Shown piece after piece: positions 39,890 to 50,800 of a DNA stretch of 64,000 nucleotides (position 1 is the stretch's first letter; each line of letters opens with the position of its first letter). The position numbers and the translations under genes were made by a program. This DNA is from Pelecanus crispus (lineage: Eukaryota > Chordata > Aves > Pelecaniformes > Pelecanidae): positions 72,001 through 136,000 of the forward strand of contig NC_134643.1 of NCBI RefSeq assembly GCF_030463565.1. The letters run 5' to 3'. The notes under the pieces are model-generated. The model saw only the letters and a program-made list of their open reading frames with translations. It ran no database searches and was not told the DNA's origin.

Positions 39890-42800
39890 TAACTTAGATG
39901 GGACTAGTTAAAACATACTGTCCTCTTCAGAAAAGATTCAGGAGCACAGGTAGTGTTTTCCTCAATCCTCCCAGTAATGGGGAGAGACACTGGAAGAAAC
40001 AGGCATGCCCAAGACATCAATACCTGCCTCCAGGACTGGTGCCTCCACCAGAACTTTGTTTTTTATAACCCTGGGAGACTTTAAAACATAAGGTATGCTG
40101 GCGCCTGCCGGGATCCACCTGTCCTGATGGGGGAAATGTCTCTTTGCTTGTAAACTGGCGGGACTCATTGAGCGGGCATTAAACTAGAATCAGTGGGGGA
40201 AGGGGATACCAATAGAAGAGCTGAAGGTAAGCCAAGGGTTTGCATGTCATTGCCCGAGGGTGGCAATGCTAATGGGAGCATTCGCTGCTCCAGGGAGCAC
40301 CGAGGGCTTAGGAGGACATCTGAAATGCTTGTACATGAACGCATGCAGTATGAGAAACAAACAGGATGAACTGGAAGTGTTGGTCAGTTCCCAGAGCTAT
40401 GATATCATTGGTATTAGTGAGACTTGGTGGAATGAGTCCCACAACTGGAGTACTGGGATGGAGGGCTCCAGGCTGCTCAGGACGGGTAGGCAGGGCAGGC
40501 CCGGTGGAGGAGTTGTACTATATGTACAGGAGAGGTTTGACTGTACAGACCTTACAGTTAGGGATGATGTGGTTGAGAGCCTCTGGGTGAGGATTAGGGG
40601 GATGGAAAACAAAGCGGATGTCGTACTGGCTGTCTACTATAGATTGCCCAGCCAGGATGATAGCACTGATAAGTTATTCTATAGGCAATTAGGAGAAATC
40701 TCTGGATCTGTAGCCCTTGTCCTTATGGGAGATTTCAACTTCCCAGACATCAACTGGGAATTCCATACTGCTGTGATGAGCAAGTCTGGGAAATTCCTGA
40801 AGTTTGTGGAAGATAACTTCTTGTCACAAGTACTCAGTGAGCAAAGTAGGAAAGATGCTCTCCTAGACTCATTATGAATAGAGAAGGGCTCATGGGAGAT
40901 GTGATGGTGGGTGGCTGTCTTGGTCACAGTGATCATGAAATGGTTGAGCTTAATGAGAAAAAAGGTCAGCAGAGTTGCTACCCTAGATTTCAAGAGAGCA
41001 AACTTTAAGCTATTCAGGGAGATACTAAGCAGTGTCGTGTCTCCTGAGAATCTGCTTTTGAGTGCTTAGGAGTCGGTGAGCGCTGGTCAGTTTTTAAGAA
41101 GCACTTTCAGATGCACAGGAGCAGGCAATTCCACTGTGTCAAAAGTGATGCAAGCAGGGCAGAAGACCAGCTTGGCTGAACAGGGAACTCCTCATGGAGC
41201 TGAAGAAGAAAAAGGAATTGTACAATCTCTGGAAGCAAGATCAGGCTTCGCAGGAAGATTACAGAGCCATGGTTTGCATATGCAGGGAGAAAACACGAAA
41301 GGCGAAATCTCAGAGTTGGAACTGGTCAGTGTTTTCAGACAACAAGAAAGGGTTTTTTAACTACATTAATAGCAACAGACAGTGTAAAGAAAACATTGGA
41401 GCAATCATTGTTGAAGATGGTCACCTGACTAATAGGGATGAAAAAGTGGAGGCGCTCAATGCTATTTTTGCCTCAGTCTCTAATAATATTGATAGACCTT
41501 GGGCTGCCCAGTCCCCTGGGTCAGAGGCCCACTAGTGAGGGAACAGTGACTTTCCATTTGTGCACAGTGAATTTGTAAGGGACCAGCTGTATCAGCTGAA
41601 TGTTCAGTTTTGGGCCCCTCAATACAAGAAAGACATTGAGGTGCTGGAGCGTGTTCAGAGAAGGGCAGTGAAGCTGGTGAAGGGTCTGGAGCACAGGCCT
41701 TATGAGGAGCAGCTGAGAGAGCTGGGGTTGTTTAGTCTGGAGAAGAGGAGGCTGAGGGGAGACCTTATCGCGCTCTACAACTACCTGAAAGGAGGTTGTA
41801 GTGAGGTGGGTGTTGGTCTCTTCTCCCACGTAGTTAGCGATAGGACGAGAGGAAATGGGCTCAAGCTGCGCCAGGGGAGGTTTAGGTTGGATATTAGGAA
41901 AAATTTCTTCAGGGAAAGGGTAGTCAAGCATTGGAACAGGCTGCCCAGAGAGGTGGTGCAGTCACCATCCCTGAAAGTGTTCAAAAAACAGGTAGACATA
42001 GCACTTTGTGACATGGTTTAGTCTAGTCTACCCTTGATTGGTTTAGTGTGGACTTGGTAATGTTAGGTTAATGGTTGGACTGGATGATCTTAAAGGTCTT
42101 TTCCAACCTAAACGATTCTATGATTCTATAATTCACAAGTCCGTGGGGCCTGATGGGATTCGCCCCAGAGTACTGAAGGAGCTAGCAGATATTACAGCAG
42201 GATCCATCTCGATCACCTACCAAAGGTCTTGGGAGTCTGGGGAGGTCCTCTGTGACTGGAAGCTAGCCAATGGTATTCCAGTTTACAAGAAGGGTGTGAG
42301 GGAAGACCCAGGAAACTATCGACCTGTTAGTCTAACCTCAGTTCCTGGAAAAATTATGGAGAAGATCAGACTGGGTGCTACTGAAAGAGAGTGAAAGAAA
42401 AATGCTATCATCAGGCACAGTCAACATGGACTCAGAAAGGGAAAGTCCTGTTTAAGTAATTTGATATCCTTCTATGATAAGGTCACGCACCTAGTGGATC
42501 AAGGGAAGGTGGTGGATGTAGTTTTTCTCGATTTTACTGTCCCTCACAGCATTCTTCTGGACAAGTTGCCCAACTGTGACATGATCAGGTACGCAGTGCA
42601 TTGAGTGAAGAACTCTAAATTGGGGAGATATGGATTTGATGGGTGGACTGTTCGGTGGATAAAGAATTGGTTGGATGGTCACATCCAGAAGATAGTGGTC
42701 AACAGCTCGATGACCAAGTGGAGACCAGTGACAAGTGGTGTCCCTCAGGGGTCTGTACTGGGACCAGTGCTGTTTAACATCTTCATCAATGACATAGACA

Positions 42801-43715
42801 ATGGGATTGAGTGCACCCTCAGCAAGTTTGCAGATGACACCAAGCTGAGCAGTGCAGTTGACATGCCAGAAGGATGAGATGTCATCCAAAGGGATCTGGG
42901 CAAGCTGGAGAGGTGGGCCTGTGTGAACTTCATGAGGTTCAACAAGGCCAAGCGCAAGGTCCTGCACCTGGAACACGGCAAGCCCCGATATCAGTACAAG
43001 CTGGAGGATGAAGGGATTGAGAGCAGCCCTGTGGAGAAGGACTTGGGGGTACTGGTGTATGAAAAGCTGGCCATGAGCCAAAAATGTGCGCTCCCAGCCC
43101 CGAAAGCCAACCGTATCCTGGGCTGCATCAAAAGAAGCATGGCCAGCAGGTCAAGGGAGGTGATTCTGCCCCTCTACTCCGCTCTGGTGACACCCCACCT
43201 GGAGTACTGTGTCCAGCTCTGGGGCCCTCGGCACAAGAAGGACACGGACCTGTTGGAGCAGGTCCAGAGGAGGGCCCCAAAAATGATCCGAGGGCTGGAG
43301 CACCTCTCCTACGAGTATAGGCTGAGGGAGTTGGGGTTGTTCAGCCTGGAGAAGAGAAGGCTGCAGGGAGACCTTATTGCGGCCTTTCAGTACCTAAAGG
43401 GGGCCTATAGGCAGGATGGGGACAATCTTTTTAGCAAGGCCTGTTGTGACAGGACAAGGAGTAATGGTTTTAAACTAAAGGAAGATAGATTTAGACTAGA
43501 CATGAGGAAGAAATTTTTTACAATGAGGGTGGTGAAGCACTGGATTGGGTTGCCCAAAGAGGCAGTGGAGGCCCCATCCCTAGAAACATTGAAGGTCAGG
43601 TTGGACAGGGCTCTGAGCACCCTGATCTAGTTAAAGATGTCCGTACTCACTGCAGGGGGGTTGGGCTAGATGATCTCTAAAGGTCCCTTCCAACCCAAAG
43701 CATTCTATGATTCTC
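39890..43715 (+). mobile_element. Long CR1 LINE (endonuclease and RT), interrupted by a nested CR1
   Basis: ORF2 begins near 40260 with an AP-endonuclease domain: LYMNACSMRNKQDELEVLV, IIGISETWWNESH, GGGVVLYVQ, VLMGDFNFPDINWE. The RT follows after the nested copy: GPDGIRPRVLKELADI at 42145, [42 protein letters not shown], then RPHLEYC-like and [13 protein letters not shown]. It ends with a CR1 tail near 43700. Several stops and frameshifts (for example after 40876 and 42393) make it inactive. About 3.3 kb without the insert, so it lacks only 5' sequence. The left boundary is approximate. Confidence 0.9.
41606..42130 (+). mobile_element. Nested CR1 3' end inside the long CR1
   Basis: The outer element reads ...GACCAGCTGTATCAGCTGAA then is broken. 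Positions 41606-42130 are the end of another CR1 ([37 protein letters not shown], ending GATTCTATGATTCTATA). The outer element resumes with TTCACAAGTCCGTGGGGCCT. The insert is less diverged than the host copy, so it is younger. Confidence 0.88.
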
Positions 43716-44760
43716 CAAGAACTGGCTGAACGGCAGGGCTCAAAGGGTTGTAGTGAATGGAGCTACACCTAGCTGGCAACGAGTCATCAGTGGTGTTCCT
43801 TAGGGCTCAGTTCTAGGGCCAGTTCTCTTCAATATTTTTATCAGTGATCTGGATGCAGGAGTTTGCTGCTGATAATAAACTAGGAGGTGCTGTTGACTCT
43901 TTCGAGGAACAAGAGGCCTTGCAGAGGGATCTAGATAGATTGGAGCATTGGGCAATCATTAATGGCATGAAATTTAGCAAGACCAAATTCTTGTTAGAAT
44001 TTGAAGAAGAATCTGCATCTGGGACAGAGTAACGCCGGGCACAAATATAAATTGGGAGAGGAGTGGCTGGAGAGCAGCCCTTCAGGAAGGGATCTGGGAG
44101 TGCTGGTTGGCAGCAGGTTCAATAGGAGTCAGCAGTGTTCCCTGACAGCCAAGAGAGCAAACCACATCCTGAGGTGCATCAAACACAGCATGACCGGCCG
44201 GTCAAGAGAGGGGATTATCCTGCTGCATTTAGCATTGGTGCGGTCTCATCTTGAATACTGTGTGCAGTTCTGGGCCCCACCATTTTAAAAGGATGCTAAG
44301 GTCCTTGAATGCGTCCAGAGGAGCGCAACAAAGCTGGTGCCTGGGCTGGAAGGCATGTCCTCTGGGGAGCAGCTGAGGACTCTGGGTTTGTCTAGTTCGG
44401 AGAAAAGGAAGCTGAGGAGCGACCTCATTGCTCTCTGTGGCTGCCTGAGGAGGGGATGTGGAGAGGGGGGGTGCTGATCTCTTCTCCCTGGGATCCAGGG
44501 ATAGGACTCCTGGGAATGGTTCAAAGCTGCATCAGGGGAGGTTCAGACTTGACATCAGGAAGCATTTCTTTACCAAGAGAGTGGTCAAACCCTGGGAGAG
44601 GCTTTCTGGAGAGGTGGTAAATGCCCCAAGCCTGTCAGTGTTTAAGAGGCATTTGGACAATGCCCTTAATAACATGCTCTAACTTGAAGTGGTCAGGCAG
44701 TTGGACGAGATGATCATTGTAGGTCCCTTCCAACTGAACTATTCTACTCTGTTCTATTCT
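43716..44760 (+). mobile_element. Third intergenic CR1 fragment
   Basis: Starts within RT (AGAACTGGCTGAACGGCAGG), continues through [19 protein letters not shown] with an in-frame stop, RPHLEYC-like ([15 protein letters not shown]) and ends near TTCTATTCTAAGCCC. Diverged, many stops. Confidence 0.88.
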
Positions 44761-47700
44761 AAGCCCTGTATATCTTGCCATTGTGTCAAATAGAAATGAC
44801 TACTCTAGGAGCTTTTGCTTCACTTGACTCATTCAGAAAGGAAGTTATTTTGGTTTGAGATGTTTATCTAGTGTCAAACTAGTGCGAGTCATGCTACTTA
44901 TTCCAAAATTGTGCACTTCCCACCAGTAAGCAGTATACCAAAGAGTCTGATCTGTAAGTGCTTAGGATTCTTTAACTACATGCTTTCCATCTTCCTAATT
45001 CAAGCTCTTTACAGGTTTGGGGTTTTTTTGGTCCTGAAAGAGCTTTCATGTATGTATGCATATGTGTGTGTATGTCCGGGTGTGTTTATATATATTTTTA
45101 ATTGTGCTGTAAAGTACTGAGTCAAATTTCATAGCAAGTTCTGTAAGCAGTAGCTTGCTTGCTTTGGATCTCATTGTAATTGTCAAGCCCAGGGGCTCCA
45201 GCCTTACAACTTTTTGGTACTTTTATGGCAGAATGATTTTTTGGAAGAGATTAAAATGGAGATCACAATCTGGTTTTGCACACTAAGAAATGTAATTGTG
45301 CCCCATCAAGTGCTACTCATGGAGTCAGCAATTTGCATCCTGGGTATATGCTTTGTCAGTGTCCCAGAGCACAGGCAGCGTGCAAGGGAACTGCAGCGCG
45401 TTAGAGCAGGTTTTGGTACTCACGACTTCAGCAGAGTTGGGGGCTGGGTTGCAGGAAGTGAAGATAGCTGAAGTTAAAACAGGAACTCAGAGCACACAGC
45501 AGTCCAAAAGCTAGCTGTCGCTATCAACAGGTGCCTGAGCAAAAAGGAGCAAGTTTGCCAGCAGGAGCTGGTGAGCCTTTTAAGGTAAGAAAGCCGAGTG
45601 GATTTTGAGACTGGAAAGTGAGAAAAAGCAACAAAAAAATGTAGGGTTTTGGTGGGCAAAGACAACTTCTTGACCCAGCATATGTGAGTTGATAGTGCCT
45701 GGCATTTGCTTCTGTTCTTGAAGTCTGTTCTTTGGTCATCGTTGTTGCTCTTGTGTTTGAGGCTCTGAAGAACCACATTTCCAAATTAGCCAGCACGGCT
45801 GTGCCAAGTGTGGTAGCCCTATATTTGTGTTGTAGTGGATGCTTTCAAGGTTCCCAAGACGCATGGTGCGTGGCTTTGGAGAGTTGCTGGTCAAGAACCA
45901 TTTACAGCAGGATGTAAAACCCTGAACCATCTGCATTTGAGCTAGCTGCTCAAATCAGCTGGCCTGTTGAACAGCCTTGTGCTAGCTGGTTATTGCTTCT
46001 GCTTTATCGTTAATAAAAATGAGACACAGACTTTAAAAATCTTTGGAGTGAGGGATGCTAATAAATTAGGGAGGGGAAAAGGAGATGAAAGGTATTGTTA
46101 GATTGTGCTATGTTGTCCACATGAGCCTTCCTGCTTCCTCTGCTTCTATCTGCAATTAGCTATATTTGGTTTGTCATAAGATTACTGTCAGTGCATACAA
46201 GCACAGTAGAGTATGTCACAGACCTGCTGTGTTCTGGAGTATGACAACTTGTTTTTTGGGGGGGGGGGTTCCCCCCTGAGGCAGTCTGGGGAAGGCCTAA
46301 AGCCAGCTCTTCACAGTAAATCTGCCTTGGTCCTACATCCTCTTCCTTAGCTAACTATCTGACTTTCGTTTAACAAAAGAAAGACTCATCCGTGCTGTGC
46401 TCTTTTAGTTTCTCTTGTCTTTGCTGCCTGGTTTTACAGTGCTGATTCTGTAGACAATTGGTAAGGGCAGCTTGAAACTGAACTGAACAGTGCACTGTAC
46501 TGAACAGGAAGGTTACTCACTTAACAGCTTTTTGTGTTGTACAATTAATTACTTGTTCAGCATAAACATTTTGCTTGAGCAGAAAGCAACTGTCCTGGGC
46601 GTTTGGGGCCAGTTTGTAGGCTACTGTATGGTTGCGGGATTGAGGGGTTAGTGCTGTTGAGAAGCACATAATAAAACCGTGCTGTTAAATGAGGATCCAT
46701 CACAAAGCAGTTCTCTTCCCTCCTGTTGGTTTGTTCCCAGGTTTATGTGATATTTGCAGTGATGTGAAACAGGGCTCAGCAGCCCAGTCTTTGCTGCACA
46801 TTCTGTTCAGTCTTTCTGCCCCAGTGAAAAGCTGCTTTGGGCGACAGTAAGAACAATTTGGGGCTTCTCAAGACCACAGGACGTCACAGCTCTGCTGAGC
46901 ATGATTGCTCTGTTGTGTAGGGGCAGGCAAGCCATGTAATCTTTCTTCTGTCTCTCATTTTGTAGAAACTGTGCTGTTTGGGAGGGGCTTTTTCATAATC
47001 TTTTTTCACGGTCACCTTGAAAATGAAATGCAGGAGTTTTAGATTTCACGTTACTTTTATTTAACTTCCTCTTCCTGGGCCTGTCACTTCCTCTAGGCCT
47101 CTGTGGACCGCCTGTACAAGCCATACCACTGCAGCTTCAGCCTTTTCAGCCCTGCACACTTAATGATTTTAGCTCCATTTCCTGCTTTTACCATATGACA
47201 GACATAAACACCACACAGCGTACTGTACCAGCACTATCAGACCAGCATACAGCTTTTCTCTGAACCTTCTCTAGCACACTAGGCAGTAATTAAAAGGTTG
47301 GAAAACAGGCACGAGACTTCAGGAGTCCAACCTCAGGTAAATAAGCATTGTATCATGGTGGCAGAGCAAGCCACAGCTGCTGGGGGGTGTGCCATGACTG
47401 TGCTTAACAGCAGGCAGGTTAAAGCAGAGAACAGTCTCCCACAACACAGAAAATTAATGTGTGTTGCAAAAGCAGAATCTGGAAGTTGGATGCTAGCACT
47501 AATTTACATTAAAATAAGGTGTGCAGTTTAACTGTGGAGTCAGTGTGCATGAAGACTATGGTTTACACTTAAAATCCCTGTGTGTTTTGCTGAAAGAGGT
47601 GCTGGGGCTCAAGAGTAGCTATTTTGGGGTGCCCTGTGCTGTATGAAGGACAGAGAGATCAGCAGGGCAGATGGCCTGCAAGGGTCCCTTCCAGCCCGAG

Positions 47701-47796
47701 TTACGCTATGACTGCTGTGGTCTGACGTGCCCATGGCCATGAGACAGCAGTGCCCACATGCTGGGCTCTGGCTGATACCGTGTCCTCCTTGTGCAG
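44761..47796 (+). other. Intergenic-to-5' region of HCLS1, unique sequence
   Basis: Should hold the HCLS1 promoter and its untranslated first exon, since the first coding exon begins at its splice acceptor. It contains a poly-G run at 46258-46268. No transposon is recognised. Candidate promoter sites are listed separately. Confidence 0.55.
45400..45584 (+). promoter_or_regulatory. HCLS1: Candidate HCLS1 promoter and untranslated exon 1
   Basis: AGGAAGTG at 45453-45460 is a good PU.1/ETS site, as expected for a blood-cell gene. About 130 nt downstream is a consensus donor AAG|GTAAGA (exon end 45584). Spacing to the first coding exon would be 2.2 kb. No start-site evidence exists in the sequence itself. 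A second option is the ETS-rich 47064-47095 with donor CAG|GTAAAT at 47337. Confidence 0.28.
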
Positions 47797-47880
47797 ATGT
47801 GGAAAGCAGTCGTGGGACATGACGTGTCAGTGAAGGTTGAGGCTCAGGGAGACGACTGGGACACTGACCCTGATTTCGTG
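47797..47880 (+). CDS. HCLS1: HCLS1 coding exon 1
   Basis: The start ATG follows CCTCCTTGTGCAG directly, so the exon probably begins at or very near the ATG and the 5' UTR exon is upstream. [20 protein letters not shown] then WDTDPDFV is the Arp2/3-binding acidic segment. Donor GTG|GTGAGT; phase 0. Confidence 0.95.
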
Positions 47881-50800
47881 GTGAGTGTCTGGTGTGGTAA
47901 TCCATAATATTGGTGGTGGTGGTGGTGGTGTGAAGGGTTCACTGGCCCTAGGCATATGCTGGTCAGCTGGGCCGGAGCACAGGGTGAGGCATGGCAGGAT
48001 CAGCCAAGTCCCACCAACCCCTTGCAAGTACTGTCGGGTCATCTGTCTAAGCCGTTTCTGACCTATATCTATGTTTAGTCTCCAGAACTTCCTACGTCAG
48101 TGTACCCCCACATCTGACTACAAGTAATATCACTTAAAGAGTATAGAGTATTTAGTTTCCTTCAAACCTGCCCCCGGTAACTTCACTGAGTCCTTCCCAC
48201 AACTTAGGTTACAAGAAATAGCGTACACTGTTTGTAATTGTACAGGATTCTGGCATTCCCTTCATTTGTCTTTTTTCAAGATGGAAGAATCCTACCCTAT
48301 TTACGGTCACCTTGTGCAGATGCAGCTCCATGCCTCTAAATAGCCTTGTTTCTATCTAGTGCAATTCTCTAGGTGAGGTGGTGAGAGAATAGAAGTGCTC
48401 AGCCTGTGGGAACTGCATGCATTCACACAGTGTCATGCTTTTCTTTTTCTATTTGATTCTCTGTTCCTCTCCTAATAAGTCACTCACACTTTGGCTTTTT
48501 GGCCAATTCTGGTTTTGCTCCTCTTCCACGTAATTGCACATAATTCTGTATTTCATACTCCTTCCTGAATGGTGAATATTTTGGAACCATCGTTGTGCAG
48601 ATATAATTAGCACTTTTTTTTCTCCATATGTTTTACTTTTGTACTTATTAACACTAACCTTCATTTACAATTTTGTCACCCACTGATTTGGCATCACAAG
48701 ATTTTTCTGCACTGCTTTGTCTCCTGTATTTGGTTAACCTAAACAGTCTCTTTACTATCGCAAGACATTGACATCTCATTCGTCATACCCTTTTTCTGAA
48801 TGTCTTAAGAGCACACAGTGCAGCAAAAGTCCCACTCCTCCTGGTGCCAAGGAGCGCCAGCCATGCTTTACAGCCACAGGTCTCTCTGAGCTCTGCTAAG
48901 ATTTTGGTTTCCTTTCCGAGATGTTCTTTGATGGACAGTCTTTTCTGTTACACGAGTCCTATGTGTAACATGTTTTTGAGGTTCAGTCTTACCTATTTAT
49001 TTCCAGTAAGAAATGCGAGTTTGGAACAGAAAAGCAAGTCCCCTCCTCAAAGTTCCAAATTACTAACGTTTAAAAAAATTCTATGCTGTCAAAATTTTTT
49101 GGTTTTACTTCTTCTATTTGTGGCAGCATTTAAAATAAGCCTGAACAGAATAGGACTTTGTATTAGTTTTTTTTATTCTATTTTGTACATACATATTTTT
49201 CGCTTTACCTTATATTAGGAAAGAGTTTATTGATGCTTCAATTTATCAAATACATGTTCAGACCTTCCAAAAAGAAGACAAGTGCTGTCATAACAAAGCT
49301 GAGGCAGAACAGCGGACCTCGAGTGAAACGTTCGCTTCAGTGTTCTTACAATATTTTCCTAAACAACTAATTTCCACAGCATTTTTGTTTGCTAGCTCCT
49401 CCCTGGGGAAGCGGGATGGAGCTTCCCGCGGCCGCTGCGGACCCGCCGTGCCTGGGCGCCCGGCCCTGCAGTCGCAGGCGGGGAAGGGGCGCCGGGACCC
49501 CCGGCCGTCCCCGTTGTGCCTTGCCCGCCGCCCCCTTCCCGGCCGTGCCTCTTCGCCCGCCCCAGCCCGGGTCGTCCGATCTCGCTCGGGGCCGGGCCCG
49601 GCCGGGGGCAGCTGCACCGAGTGCCGTCCTGCGGGAGGGCGGTGGGCGGTGCTCGGGGGGCCGGGGGACAGAGCCCCGTTTGGCCGGGGCGGGCGGGCCC
49701 TGCCGGCCGCTGAGGGGTGCGGTTCGCTCTGCAGAACGACATCTCCGAGAAGGAGCAGCGCTGGGGAGCCAAAACCGTCGCGGGCTCCGGACGCGCCGAG
49801 CACATCGAGTGAGTTCGGCCCGTCGGGGCGCGGGGGGCAGCGGGCGGGCGGCCCGAGCCGCGCTGCGTCTGGGGCCGGGACCTGCGGGCGGGCCGGTACC
49901 GCGGCGACGTCCCGCGAGGGGAAGCGGCAGCGGCGACCAAAGCCGCCCAAATAAGGGCTTGTGCGCAGCGGGGCCGCGGCAGGGGCGGAGCGGCCCGGGG
50001 GGGGCCTGGCCCGCCGTCCCGCGCCCGCCGGCCGCCCGCTCCGCGCTGCCCACCGGGGCCGTGGGGTGCGGGGAGGGGGGGGCGAGCGAGAGAGCTTTCC
50101 CGGCGGCTGCCCGCCGGCTCCTCCCTCGGGGCCCCTCTTTCGGGGTTCCTCGTTTGGGGTACCTCTCCGGCCCCAGAAGGCAGCAGGGTAGCAGAGGAGT
50201 GGAGACCTCACCCCGGGCGAGGAGCGCCTTGGTGCTGCGGTGTCACCGCCCCGGGCTGCAGCCTGCCCTCCTGGGCTCTGCCGGCTGCATGCGGGCTCCT
50301 GGTTTGAGCTGCTGGTGTTGCACCAGGGGCAAATTCACAGGCCGCCTGTGATGCTGCGAGGGGTTAACTTTCAAGTACCTCCAGACAGCGGTTGTCCCTG
50401 TGGCAAAGATTTCCTGCTCCTTCCCTGTCCAAAGCTGACCCTATCCAGCAGCTCCCTTTGGCCATCCCAGTATTGCCCTGCACAGCGTGACTCGTGCAGC
50501 ACACAGAAAAAGGAAAGCGTGGGCTCCTGTTGAAGACAGGGTGTAGCCCTGAACATGGGCTGCAGGGTAGGGGCTGGATGCACCCGCTGAGGCTACCGCT
50601 CTGGGTACTTCACCAGTCCCCTGGGTAGCATCATCTCCTGCCACAGTGCAGTGGCTACATGTGTGTGGCTACCACACAGAGGGGCCCCGTGTGGGCACAC
50701 GGTGGCAGCTGGCAGGGGGTTTATGTCCTGCTCTGTGCTGGGCTCTGGCTGGTACAGTGGCACAGGGATACTCCAGCTGGCTGCATGGGTCTGCACAATC

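Noticed and set aside
40260..40877. 205-residue frame that could be a host endonuclease gene
   Set aside because: It has the CR1 endonuclease motifs and continues into CR1 RT sequence; it ends at a stop within the element.
49288..50211. Open frame of 307 codons on the minus strand over the CpG island, with others of 182-320 codons in the same place
   Set aside because: Composition is almost only R, P, G and A, several frames on both strands are open at once, and none has a recognisable domain. Absence of AT-rich stop codons explains it.
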